A stretch of 6,479 bases of DNA from Cyanobacteria bacterium UBA9579. Its GTDB lineage: Bacteria > Cyanobacteriota > Vampirovibrionia > Gastranaerophilales > UBA9579. Under the pieces are notes generated by a model that was given only the letters and a program-made list of their open reading frames with translations, made no database searches and had not been told where the DNA came from. The position numbers and the translations under genes are program-made. The stretch is from positions 1 through 6,479 of the forward strand of contig DNSU01000169.1 of the NCBI GenBank assembly GCA_003499585.1. Direction: 5' to 3'. Shown here in pieces: positions 1 to 5,905 of the stretch; the stretch's first letter is position 1; each line of letters starts with the position of its first letter.

Positions 1-33
1 AAGAAGTTGCTTAGCTAAGCAACTTCTTTTTTT
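1..33 (+). terminator. Rho-independent terminator hairpin, possibly bidirectional
   Basis: Positions 1-28 are a perfect palindrome: a 12-bp stem AAGAAGTTGCTT / AAGCAACTTCTT around the loop AGCT. An uninterrupted T-run follows at 27-33, then more T after one A. Read on the plus strand this is a textbook intrinsic terminator, presumably for a gene left of the window. It also lies 22 bases past the stop of the minus-strand pilin gene. It could end that transcript too, but the matching A-run would lie outside the window and cannot be seen. Confidence 0.85.
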
Positions 34-49
34 ATTTTTAATCTAATAA

Positions 50-598
50 TTAGCTTTTTAAAGCTTGTTCTGCTACTGTGTCAGTGGCATTAGATGCAGG
101 AATTACAGAATTTTGTCTAATAATCAATCTATACTGATCTTTAAATGACCAGTTAGTTGAATTTCCTGATGATACTGTATTAGGATTTTTATCACCGTTT
201 ACATCAACTAGGACTTGACAATTTGCTGTGGAAGGATCTGCTTCAGTACTTGAACACGCAGTATCAAATGCATCAAAAGTATATTTCATACCATCTGTTG
301 TATAGAAATATGGATTAGCAATAGTTAGATTTGAAGAAAGTATATTTAATTTGCCACTAAAGAATGTTGCTAAACCTGTTTTGTCATCACAACCTGTACA
401 TGTTGATGCATCAACACTGTCTTGTGCAATACTCATAACTATTGCCTGGTTTAATGTAGCAAGACTCTTTTTAAGAGCTGTTTTTAATTCAGTTTGGCTA
501 GTTGATTGAATTAATGCTGGAATTGTCAATGCTGCTACTACACCGATGATTGCTAGGGTTACTAATACTTCTGCGAGTGTAAAACCTTTTCTTGTCAT
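50..598 (-). CDS. Type IV pilin/pseudopilin-like protein (prepilin-type N-terminal signal)
   Basis: A 182-residue secreted or pilus-associated protein. The N-terminus MTRKG|FTLAEVLVTL is a class III prepilin signal: a short basic leader ending in Gly5, predicted cleavage before Phe6, and the conserved Glu at mature position +5 (E10). A hydrophobic helix (about 6-30) follows, serving as membrane anchor and assembly helix. A polar region (31-60) is followed by a globular domain with four cysteines (C67, C70, C115, C127) and an Asp/Asn-rich loop DVNGDKNPN (132-140). That loop resembles metal-binding (calcium-like) loops of GspG-type pseudopilins. The ATG has a good SD 8 nt upstream. No prepilin peptidase, assembly ATPase or second pilin gene lies in the window, so whether it builds a pilus, a type II secretion pseudopilus or a competence filament cannot be told. 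Family assignment is firm; function is inferred. Confidence 0.88.
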   Translation of the reverse strand: MTRKGFTLAEVLVTLAIIGVVAALTIPALIQSTSQTELKTALKKSLATLNQAIVMSIAQDSVDASTCTGCDDKTGLATFFSGKLNILSSNLTIANPYFYTTDGMKYTFDAFDTACSSTEADPSTANCQVLVDVNGDKNPNTVSSGNSTNWSFKDQYRLIIRQNSVIPASNATDTVAEQALKS

Positions 599-606
599 AA
601 AACTTA

Positions 607-613
607 ATCCTCT
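607..613 (-). promoter_or_regulatory. Ribosome binding site of the pilin-like gene
   Basis: The minus strand reads AGAGGAT here, 8 nt upstream of the ATG at 596-598. It is the clearest SD on the minus strand of this window and supports that start, which also places the prepilin leader correctly. Confidence 0.7.
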
Positions 614-642
614 TTTATTCTACTCTTTACCTAAATTCTGGT

Positions 643-673
643 ATTATTACACACTACTTTTTTTATAAACCAA
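643..673 (-). promoter_or_regulatory. Possible promoter of the pilin-like gene
   Basis: On the minus strand, an extended -10-like element TGTAATAAT (643-651; hexamer AATAAT, 5 of 6 to consensus) lies 19 nt after a poor -35 match, TTGGTT (668-673). Transcription would begin near 636 and give a leader of about 35-40 nt. In such AT-rich sequence this match can arise by chance, so it is tentative. Confidence 0.25.
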
Positions 674-904
674 GATTAACATATATTCTTTTTTGAGTAA
701 ATATATTTTTTGAAATACTACTGATAAATCATACTATTATATGAGCTATTCTTGAATTATATATTGATTCAGCCTATTTATATATACAATATATAGTATG
801 TTACAAAAAATTAATACCTTTTAATAATATTTCAATATTACTTCTTTATTTTTACTATAATTCCAAGCATCATCCCCTTATAGTTGTATTATATGTTTAA
901 TTCA

Positions 905-1585
905 TTAATTTTGTGAAACTTTTTCAAATTCAGTTATGCTATAAGGTTTAGTTTCTAGCTTTTTACTTAGTGTTGACAGCCCAAAGCAGATTGCAAAATA
1001 TGTTAAGGCAATAAATATTAATATCTCAAATTCATGATAGGTTCTCTCATAAATAATCTCACCGGATCTGGTTAATTCTATCAAACCAATTGCTGAGGCT
1101 AGTGAAGTATCTTTGATTAATGATATAAATTGACTTACAAGAGCAGGTGTCATCCTTGTAATCGCCAAAGGTAAAATTACATAGAATAACCTTTGAAAAT
1201 AAGTAAGCCCAAGACTTTTTGATGCTTCAATATATCCTGATTCAATGGATTTCAATCCTCCTCGGGTTATTTCAGCCACATATGCCGAAGTAAAGATTAT
1301 TAATGCTATATAAGTGGATTGAAAAACAGAAGTAGATTCTCCAAATATTACAGGTAAAAGGCCAAAATGGATGAATACAATAAAGAGAATCAAAGGTGTG
1401 CTTCTAATAGTTTCTATATAGATGACAGAAATGATATTTAACGGAAAAATTTTCGAATATCTTATAACTCCAAGTATTATCCCTAGAATAAGACTGCCTG
1501 AAATTGAAATTCCTGCAACTTGTAATGTAACTACAAGTCCATTCATAAGAAAATCAAAATTATCCAGAATATCATTCCAGTGCAT
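905..1585 (-). CDS. Polar amino acid ABC transporter, permease subunit (second of two; GluD/HisM-like)
   Basis: A 226-residue inner-membrane subunit of an amino acid importer, expected to pair with the permease encoded just upstream. It has about five hydrophobic segments (roughly 17-41, 52-80, 90-107, 132-152, 184-206). The family hallmark ETIRSTPLI lies at 58-66. The cytoplasmic coupling (EAA) loop is E120-A-S-K-S-L-G126 followed by the LP at 138-139, the site that contacts the ATPase. The third motif residue is Ser rather than the commoner Ala. Its ATG overlaps the stop of the upstream permease (TAATG, 1583-1587), so translation is probably coupled; a modest SD AAGGA lies about 13 nt upstream. 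Last gene of the operon. Family is clear; the substrate cannot be read from the permease. Confidence 0.93.
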   Translation of the reverse strand: MHWNDILDNFDFLMNGLVVTLQVAGISISGSLILGIILGVIRYSKIFPLNIISVIYIETIRSTPLILFIVFIHFGLLPVIFGESTSVFQSTYIALIIFTSAYVAEITRGGLKSIESGYIEASKSLGLTYFQRLFYVILPLAITRMTPALVSQFISLIKDTSLASAIGLIELTRSGEIIYERTYHEFEILIFIALTYFAICFGLSTLSKKLETKPYSITEFEKVSQN

Positions 1586-2259
1586 TATATTTTCACTGTC
1601 CTTCCATGTATTCTAAACTTGTTTTCAATCATATTTATCAATATAGCTACTATGCCTGTAAGCAGCATATAAATGCCCGCACCTACCAAAAAAAATTCAA
1701 GGAATCTAAAGTCATTTACTGACTCTCTATAGATAATATAAAATACATCTGTAACAGCTATAAAGCTAACTAAAGATGAATTTTTTACCAAATTAATAAA
1801 CTGACTGCCTAATGGAGGAATAATAATTCTTAATGCCTGAGGAAAAACAATTAAAGTAAATACTTGCAATTGGGTTAAACCGAGCCCTCTAGCAGCTTCA
1901 TGTTGTTCTTGTGCTATAGAATTTATACCTGATCTAAGGACTTCTGATATATAAGCACTTGTATAAATACTTAATGCAAGTATCCCACATGCTATTGCTG
2001 GCAAATTTATTCCAAGACTGGGTAGCCCTTTATACCAAAGGTATAGCTGTATTAATAAAGGTGTATTTCTAACTATTTCTACGTACATTACAGCAAAAGG
2101 TTTAAATGTGGAATTGGGCTGGCTTCTAAAATAAGCAATAGCTATTCCTATAGTAAGAGCTAAAACTGAGCTTATTACCGATATAAATAATGTTATTTTT
2201 AGTCCGTTTACTATATAAGGAAAGGCTTTAATTATTGCATTTACGTCAAAATCATACAT
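1585..2259 (-). CDS. Polar amino acid ABC transporter, permease subunit (first of two; GluC/HisQ-like)
   Basis: A 224-residue membrane subunit of the HisM/GlnP permease family that forms the translocation path with the next permease. Its hydrophobic segments lie at about 17-43, 56-78, 86-106, 132-150 and 186-212. The conserved VEIVRNTPLLIQLY is at 60-73. The canonical EAA loop E121-A-A-R-G-L-G127 with P140 docks on the ATPase. The C-terminal tail is basic, as usual on the cytoplasmic side. The start follows the binding-protein stop by only 3 nt (TAA AAA ATG on the minus strand), and the stop overlaps the next ATG. These contacts indicate one polycistronic message. Only a weak SD precedes it, so coupling from the upstream gene is likely. 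Confidence 0.93.
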   Translation of the reverse strand: MYDFDVNAIIKAFPYIVNGLKITLFISVISSVLALTIGIAIAYFRSQPNSTFKPFAVMYVEIVRNTPLLIQLYLWYKGLPSLGINLPAIACGILALSIYTSAYISEVLRSGINSIAQEQHEAARGLGLTQLQVFTLIVFPQALRIIIPPLGSQFINLVKNSSLVSFIAVTDVFYIIYRESVNDFRFLEFFLVGAGIYMLLTGIVAILINMIENKFRIHGRTVKI

Positions 2260-2262
2260 TTT

Positions 2263-3066
2263 TTAATAAGGCATCCACTTTCTTCTTATTTGTTCAAGTG
2301 TTCCATCATTTTTCATACTTTCTAAAGCAACATTTACTGACCCTTGAAATGCGACGGTATCGTCACCTTTTTTAAACCCAATTCCGTAAGGTTCTTTAGT
2401 ATATCTTTCCTTGAGCATTTTATAATTTGAATCTTCAGATAAGAGTCCAGCTATAATAACATCATCTGTTGTTAATGCTTCTGCTCTTTTTGCTCTCAGT
2501 GAGGAGAAAGCATCTGTATAGGTTCTGAATCCTAATATACTTGCATTAGGAGCAAGCATTCTTATATTTTCTTCAGCAGTTGAACCTAAGATTACGATTA
2601 CTTTCCTGCCATTTAAATCTTTTATCGAGGCTATATTACTATTTTTATGAATCATTAATGCTTGACCAGCAATGTAATAAGGTGAGCTAAAGTCTATAAC
2701 CCTTTTTCTCTTATCATTAATTGTCATAGTTGCAGATACCATATCAACAGTGCCTGATGTCAATGATATTATTCTACTTGATGATGTCACCTGCTGAAAC
2801 TCAACAGCATTTTCATTGCCTAATATTCTTTTTGCCAGTTCCCTGACAAGATCAATATCAAAACCTTGCAGTTTTTGATTTTCATCAATATAGCCAAATG
2901 GTTTTGAGTCGTATTTGACTCCTACAATAATTCTTCCTCTCTGAGTGACTTTTTCTAATAAGTCCTGTTTATGTTTAGGTTGCGAACAGGCTGCCAACCC
3001 TGTAACTGTAGCTAAAATAAAGATTAAAAGAATGACTTTTCCGTATAAACTTCGAATACTTTTCAT
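2263..3066 (-). CDS. Amino acid ABC transporter substrate-binding lipoprotein (SBP family 3; probably Glu/Asp/Gln type)
   Basis: A 267-residue binding protein that captures the amino acid outside the cytoplasmic membrane and delivers it to the permeases. The N-terminus has a basic start, a hydrophobic stretch (11-23) and a lipobox L24-A-A-C27, so the mature protein should be lipid-anchored at Cys27. The SBP_bac_3 domain runs from about 46 to 265. It includes QGFDIDLVREL (67-77), the family signature SATMTINDKRKRVIDFSSPYY (111-131) and the ALTTDD strand (197-202). By analogy with HisJ/GlnH, T115 and R120 should hold the ligand carboxylate and D201 or D202 the amino group, so an L-alpha-amino acid is expected. 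Overall wording resembles GluB/PEB1-like glutamate-aspartate binders, but the side-chain specificity is inference. It lies 35 nt after the ATPase gene; the SD is weak (GTGAG, 6 nt upstream). Confidence 0.92.
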   Translation of the reverse strand: MKSIRSLYGKVILLIFILATVTGLAACSQPKHKQDLLEKVTQRGRIIVGVKYDSKPFGYIDENQKLQGFDIDLVRELAKRILGNENAVEFQQVTSSSRIISLTSGTVDMVSATMTINDKRKRVIDFSSPYYIAGQALMIHKNSNIASIKDLNGRKVIVILGSTAEENIRMLAPNASILGFRTYTDAFSSLRAKRAEALTTDDVIIAGLLSEDSNYKMLKERYTKEPYGIGFKKGDDTVAFQGSVNVALESMKNDGTLEQIRRKWMPY

Positions 3067-3101
3067 AATTTTCTCACTTTTGTATTTTTACATTTTTATA
3101 T

Positions 3102-3836
3102 TTATACTGTCAGCTTTAATACGCTTGTTAAGAATTCACGTGTAGCATCATTATCAGGGTTTTGGAATATTTTATCAGGTGGGCCTTCTTCCACAATTTC
3201 ACCATGAGATATAAATATGACCCTATTTGCAACATCTCTGGCAAAACTCATTTCATGCGTTACAACTATCATGGTCATGCCTTCTTGAGCCAGTTCTTTC
3301 ATTGAATCCAATACTTCGCTTGTCATTTTAGGATCAAGTGCACTGGTAGGTTCATCAAAAAGCATAATTTTAGGCTGCATAGCCAAACTTCTAGCTATTG
3401 CAACTCTTTGAGCCTGTCCTCCTGATAATTCTTCAGGGTATCTATCTATTTTATCAAGTATTCCAACCTTCTCAAGAAGTTGCACCGCAAGCGTTTCCGC
3501 TTCTTCTTTTGGCATTTTCTTTACTTTAGTAGGAGCAAGCATAATGTTTTCTTTTACAGTCATATGGGGGAACAAATTAAACTGCTGAAAAACGATTCCT
3601 ACTTCTGCTCTGATTTGATTAAGATTTACACTACTATCTGTGATTTCTAATCCATCAACATATATTTTTCCTTTAGTTACAGAAATAAGGCCGTTAATGC
3701 ATTTCAAGAAGGTACTCTTACCGCACCCTGATGGGCCAATAATAGCTACTATCTCACCTTTAGCTATTCCCGTATTAATATTTTTCAATACGGAAAGATT
3801 CTTAAATGATTTATAGACGTTTTCCAGTTTAATCAT
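3102..3836 (-). CDS. glnQ: Polar amino acid ABC transporter, ATP-binding subunit (GlnQ/GluA/HisP-like)
   Basis: A 244-residue cytoplasmic ATPase that powers import; it dimerises on the coupling loops of the two permeases. All motifs are intact: Walker [10 protein letters not shown] (34-42), Q-loop Q84 in [10 protein letters not shown], signature LSGGQAQR (137-144), Walker [14 protein letters not shown] (157-169) with catalytic E162, and switch H194 in VVTHEM. Length and wording match COG1126 (GlnQ) proteins; the symbol is given at that family level, not as proof that glutamine is the substrate. First gene of the operon, followed by the binding protein and two permeases, the same order as gluABCD of Corynebacterium. 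The ATG starts at the usual [11 protein letters not shown] position, yet no recognisable SD precedes it. Confidence 0.94.
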   Translation of the reverse strand: MIKLENVYKSFKNLSVLKNINTGIAKGEIVAIIGPSGCGKSTFLKCINGLISVTKGKIYVDGLEITDSSVNLNQIRAEVGIVFQQFNLFPHMTVKENIMLAPTKVKKMPKEEAETLAVQLLEKVGILDKIDRYPEELSGGQAQRVAIARSLAMQPKIMLFDEPTSALDPKMTSEVLDSMKELAQEGMTMIVVTHEMSFARDVANRVIFISHGEIVEEGPPDKIFQNPDNDATREFLTSVLKLTV

Positions 3837-4036
3837 AATAATTGATCAACTTTGCTATTCTTATAAGTTATTAAATTAAGCAATATGTCTTAGATCTTTG
3901 GTTGTTTACAATTAGGTAATCTTTCCTTAATATCTTAATACATGTTTATTTTTAAAGTAAATATAATATACGGAGTATTAATACGCTTTTTCTTGTACAC
4001 AGTAATTTAATTGATGATAAAATCACCTAATTTAAG

Positions 4037-4064
4037 TTAACGCATATAGTATTTGAAGTATATA
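4037..4064 (+). promoter_or_regulatory. Possible promoter of the ylqD-rimM-trmD-uppP operon
   Basis: TTAACG (4037-4042, 4 of 6 to the -35 consensus) is followed after 16 nt by TATATA (4059-4064, 4 of 6 to the -10 consensus). Transcription would start near 4071, giving a leader of about 47 nt. Another -10-like element TATAGT at 4045-4050 lacks a -35 at the right distance. Low confidence because the region is AT-rich. Confidence 0.25.
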
Positions 4065-4106
4065 GACCTGGCTTAATTGGAGTACTACTATTTAGTTTAA
4101 GATATT

Positions 4107-4110
4107 GAGG
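4107..4110 (+). promoter_or_regulatory. Ribosome binding site that decides the ylqD start
   Basis: GAGG ends 7 nt before the ATG at 4118, normal SD spacing, but only 1 nt before the in-frame ATG at 4112. The ribosome should therefore start at 4118, not at the first ATG. Confidence 0.7.
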
Positions 4111-4117
4111 TATGATT

Positions 4118-4555
4118 ATGACTGATAAAACAATAAAAGTTAAAAGACCAGTTACCATTAAGACAGTAGTAACAGACGTTTTTAAAAAGCAGGCTAATGA
4201 GGAAATTAATAAAGAACTACATTTACTTGACAGTCAGATTATGCAGCTTGAACTCCAGAATAAACAGATTCATGATCAGGCTGGCAGCTATGGCGCTGCT
4301 TATGGTGAAGAAGGCAGCAAGCAGATACAGGATGCCCTTACTGAAATATCCAGCAGGATGCAGCAGATGGCATCATTAAAACAAGAACTTCAGTCCCAAC
4401 GTGACAGCATAAATCACCTAGCTGATGAAAATGTTGTTGTTACAGGAAGTCTGGAGAATTATTTTGAATTAAAAATTGGAGAAAATATTTACGATAAATT
4501 TAAAAATGCTGAAATTATTGTTAGAGATGGTATCATACAAGATATAAATATTTAG
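4118..4555 (+). CDS. ylqD: YlqD family protein (coiled-coil, function unknown)
   Basis: A 145-residue, probably cytoplasmic protein; no signal peptide or membrane segment. The N-terminal stretch TIKVKRPVTIKTVVT (5-19) is a beta-rich opening typical of YlqD. A long Gln/Glu/Lys-rich central part (about 26-102) looks like a coiled coil, broken near 55-67 by a Gly/Ala/Tyr-rich turn. The C-terminal domain (105-145) has the family pattern ENVVVTGSLENYFELKIGEN followed by AEIIVRDGIIQDI. YlqD has no established biochemical role. Its steady position beside rimM and trmD, seen here and in Bacillus, points to ribosome or tRNA maturation; this is inference from context. The start at 4118 is preferred over 4112 because of SD spacing. 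First gene of the plus-strand operon, ending 40 nt before the preferred rimM start. Confidence 0.85.
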   Translation: MTDKTIKVKRPVTIKTVVTDVFKKQANEEINKELHLLDSQIMQLELQNKQIHDQAGSYGAAYGEEGSKQIQDALTEISSRMQQMASLKQELQSQRDSINHLADENVVVTGSLENYFELKIGENIYDKFKNAEIIVRDGIIQDINI

Positions 4556-4586
4556 GTGATAAAATTAATTCAGTATGACAAACAGC

Positions 4587-4590
4587 GGAG
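4587..4590 (+). promoter_or_regulatory. Ribosome binding site favouring the GTG start of rimM
   Basis: GGAG (within GGAGAG) lies 5 nt before the in-frame GTG at 4596. The upstream ATG at 4575 has only AGGTGA at 4554-4559, some 15 nt away, which is too far for a typical SD. Confidence 0.6.
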
Positions 4591-4595
4591 AGAAT

Positions 4596-5123
4596 GTGGA
4601 AAAACTACTATCAATAGGGAAAATCTTAAATTTCCATGGGATTCATGGTGAAGTAAAAGTCGGTTTTACCCCCGGCAAAGAAGAAAGATTAACTGAACTG
4701 CGTCAGGTTTATGCGGTAAAAGATTCTAAAACTACATCATTAACCATTCAGTCACTTCGTTTTCATAAGAATTTTGCTTTGATTAAATTCAAGGAGATAT
4801 CTTCTATAGATGAAGTATTAGAACTTAAAGGAGCATATTTGAAAGTTCCAAAGAGTGAAATTAAAGGTGAATTAGAAGAAGACGAATTTTACATCGATGA
4901 TCTTATTGGGGTTGAAGTTTATGATGTTGACGGAAACCAGCTTGGCAGTGTAATCTCAGTTATAAGCTTAAAAAATGAAGAAGATGTACTTGCTGTAAAA
5001 GATAAGAACAATAAAGAACATCTTATTCCTTTTGTTAAAGACATAGTTCCTGAAGTTAATATAGAAAATAATAAAATTGTTATACGTAATATTCCTGGCC
5101 TTTTGGAGAAAGTGAAGGAATAA
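4596..5123 (+). CDS. rimM: Ribosome maturation factor RimM (16S rRNA processing protein)
   Basis: RimM binds the 30S subunit, through ribosomal protein S19, and assists maturation of the 16S rRNA 3' (head) domain. With the GTG start the protein has 175 residues, close to the roughly 174-residue Bacillus protein. The N-terminal beta-barrel carries the signature IGKILNFHGIHGEVKV (7-22). The C-terminal PRC-barrel begins at EEDEFYIDDLIG (94-105) and contains the conserved IPFVKDIVPEVN (144-155) and the closing PGLLE (167-171). An ATG at 4575 would add seven unconserved residues (MTNSGEN, total 182) but is poorly spaced from any SD, so the GTG is preferred; the start is not certain. It lies between ylqD and trmD in the same direction, as expected for the family. 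Confidence 0.93.
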   Translation: MEKLLSIGKILNFHGIHGEVKVGFTPGKEERLTELRQVYAVKDSKTTSLTIQSLRFHKNFALIKFKEISSIDEVLELKGAYLKVPKSEIKGELEEDEFYIDDLIGVEVYDVDGNQLGSVISVISLKNEEDVLAVKDKNNKEHLIPFVKDIVPEVNIENNKIVIRNIPGLLEKVKE

Positions 5124-5162
5124 TTTTACTATATACCAGAAAGGCTTTACACGGGGTAGCAA

Positions 5163-5903
5163 ATGGAATTCACTGTAATAACTTTATTTCCTGATTTGAT
5201 AGAGGCGTATGCTTCTTGCAGTATTATTGGCAGGGCAAGGAAGAATAATGTTATTACAGTAAACACTGTTAATCCGAGAGATTTCACTCATGACAAACAC
5301 AGAACCGTGGATGATACACCTTACGGAGGTGGGGCCGGCATGGTGCTTATGTGTGATCCTATATTTGCATCAGTAGAATCAGTTAATAGAAAAGAGAAAT
5401 CTTCTGTAATTTTATTAACCCCGCAAGGAAAACCTTATAATCAAGATTTTGCAGATAAATTCAGCCAGCAGGATCAATTAGTAATGATTTGTGGTCATTA
5501 TGAAGGATTTGATGAGAGAATTCGTGAAGGCATTGAAGTAATTGAAGTATCTATTGGTGATTTTGTGCTTACAGGAGGCGAATTAGCCGCACTTTGTCTG
5601 ATTGATTCTGTCACCAGACTTTTACCCGGAGCATTAGGCAAAGTAGAATCGGCTCATTATGATACTTTTTCATCCGGATTGCTTGAATACCCCCAATATA
5701 CCAGACCATCTGAGTATAGAGGAATGAAAGTCCCTGAAGTTTTATTATCCGGAAATCATAAAGAAATAGATAATTGGAGAAGAAAACAGGCTATAATCAG
5801 GACATATGAAAAACGGCCCGACTTATTTGAAAAATTTGCTCAAAAAGGGGTTTCGGATGAGGATGCAATTATAATAAATAAATACATAGAGCAGAGGAAT
5901 TAA
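5163..5903 (+). CDS. trmD: tRNA (guanine-N1-)-methyltransferase TrmD
   Basis: TrmD uses S-adenosylmethionine to make m1G37 next to the anticodon, which prevents +1 frameshifting; it is essential in most bacteria. The 246-residue length is normal. Visible SPOUT/trefoil-knot motifs are [12 protein letters not shown] (50-61), TPQGKPY (86-92), [11 protein letters not shown] (110-120), [15 protein letters not shown] (130-144) and [11 protein letters not shown] (172-182). The last two surround the methyl-donor pocket and the linker. D167 corresponds to the catalytic aspartate (D169 in Haemophilus/E. coli), and R152 sits in the conserved TRLLPG. The C-terminal tRNA-binding domain includes [15 protein letters not shown] (193-207). 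The ATG lies 6 nt after GGGG (5153-5156), a fair SD, and 39 nt after the rimM stop. No frameshift or missing key residue is seen. Confidence 0.97.
   Translation: MEFTVITLFPDLIEAYASCSIIGRARKNNVITVNTVNPRDFTHDKHRTVDDTPYGGGAGMVLMCDPIFASVESVNRKEKSSVILLTPQGKPYNQDFADKFSQQDQLVMICGHYEGFDERIREGIEVIEVSIGDFVLTGGELAALCLIDSVTRLLPGALGKVESAHYDTFSSGLLEYPQYTRPSEYRGMKVPEVLLSGNHKEIDNWRRKQAIIRTYEKRPDLFEKFAQKGVSDEDAIIINKYIEQRN
5893..5898 (+). promoter_or_regulatory. Ribosome binding site of uppP, inside the end of trmD
   Basis: AGAGGA lies 7 nt before the uppP ATG and within the last codons of trmD. This supports the uppP start and joint transcription of the two genes. Confidence 0.7.
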
Positions 5904-5905
5904 AA

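Larger units (their letters stand above)
599..904. other. AT-rich intergenic gap between the ABC operon and the pilin gene
   Basis: 306 bases with no credible gene. The right end should hold the 3' end of the ABC importer transcript, but no GC-rich hairpin with a T-run is visible on the minus strand. What can be seen is a 7-bp inverted repeat ACTATAA/TTATAGT (854-860 and 878-884) around a comparatively GC-rich 17-nt loop. There are also AT-only small hairpins at 825-840 (TAATATT/AATATTA) and 781-795 (TATATA/TATATA). The left end holds the pilin SD and a weak promoter candidate. No tRNA or other RNA gene was recognised. Confidence 0.6.
3837..4111. promoter_or_regulatory. Divergent intergenic region: promoters of the ABC operon (-) and the ylqD-rimM-trmD operon (+)
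   Basis: 275 AT-rich bases between divergently transcribed operons, so at least one promoter in each direction is expected. On the minus side, a TATAAG -10-like hexamer is visible around 3864-3869 but has no good -35 partner. Short palindromes occur: TTGATCAA at 3842-3849, directly before the ATPase start, and GTATTAATAC at 3975-3984. Both are short enough to be chance, but either could be an operator half. No known riboswitch, T-box or tRNA was recognised. Confidence 0.5.

Noticed and set aside
825..840. AT-only hairpin TAATATT/AATATTA as terminator of the ABC operon
   Set aside because: The stem has no G-C pairs and no direct T-run follows on the minus strand.
839..874. Minus-strand 11-codon frame (starts MMLGIIVKIKK) preceded by AAGGGG, after the ABC operon
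   Set aside because: The G-run abuts the first ATG and is only 3 nt from the second, too close for a working SD; the peptide is tiny and uninformative.
1422..1616. 64-codon open frame on the plus strand
   Set aside because: It is antisense to the two permease genes, which have clear family motifs; no SD and no recognisable protein features.
2945..3145. 66-codon open frame on the plus strand, hydrophobic C-terminus
   Set aside because: Shadow of the signal-peptide region of the binding protein and the ATPase 3' end; its hydrophobicity comes from AT-rich antisense sequence.
3942..4010. Small plus-strand frame of 22 codons (hydrophobic, starts MFIFKVNIIYG) in the divergent intergenic region
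   Set aside because: No SD before the ATG, and such short hydrophobic frames are expected by chance in AT-rich DNA.
3837..4111. Possible riboswitch or tRNA in the divergent region
   Set aside because: No conserved riboswitch core, T-box motif, or cloverleaf with TTCRA loop could be found by eye; only short palindromes.
4197..4379. 60-codon open frame in another frame within ylqD
   Set aside because: ylqD in its own frame shows family-specific N- and C-terminal motifs; this frame shows none.
4968..5162. 64-codon minus-strand open frame over the end of rimM
   Set aside because: Phe/Ile/Asn/Lys-rich low-complexity translation of AT-rich antisense DNA across conserved rimM codons.
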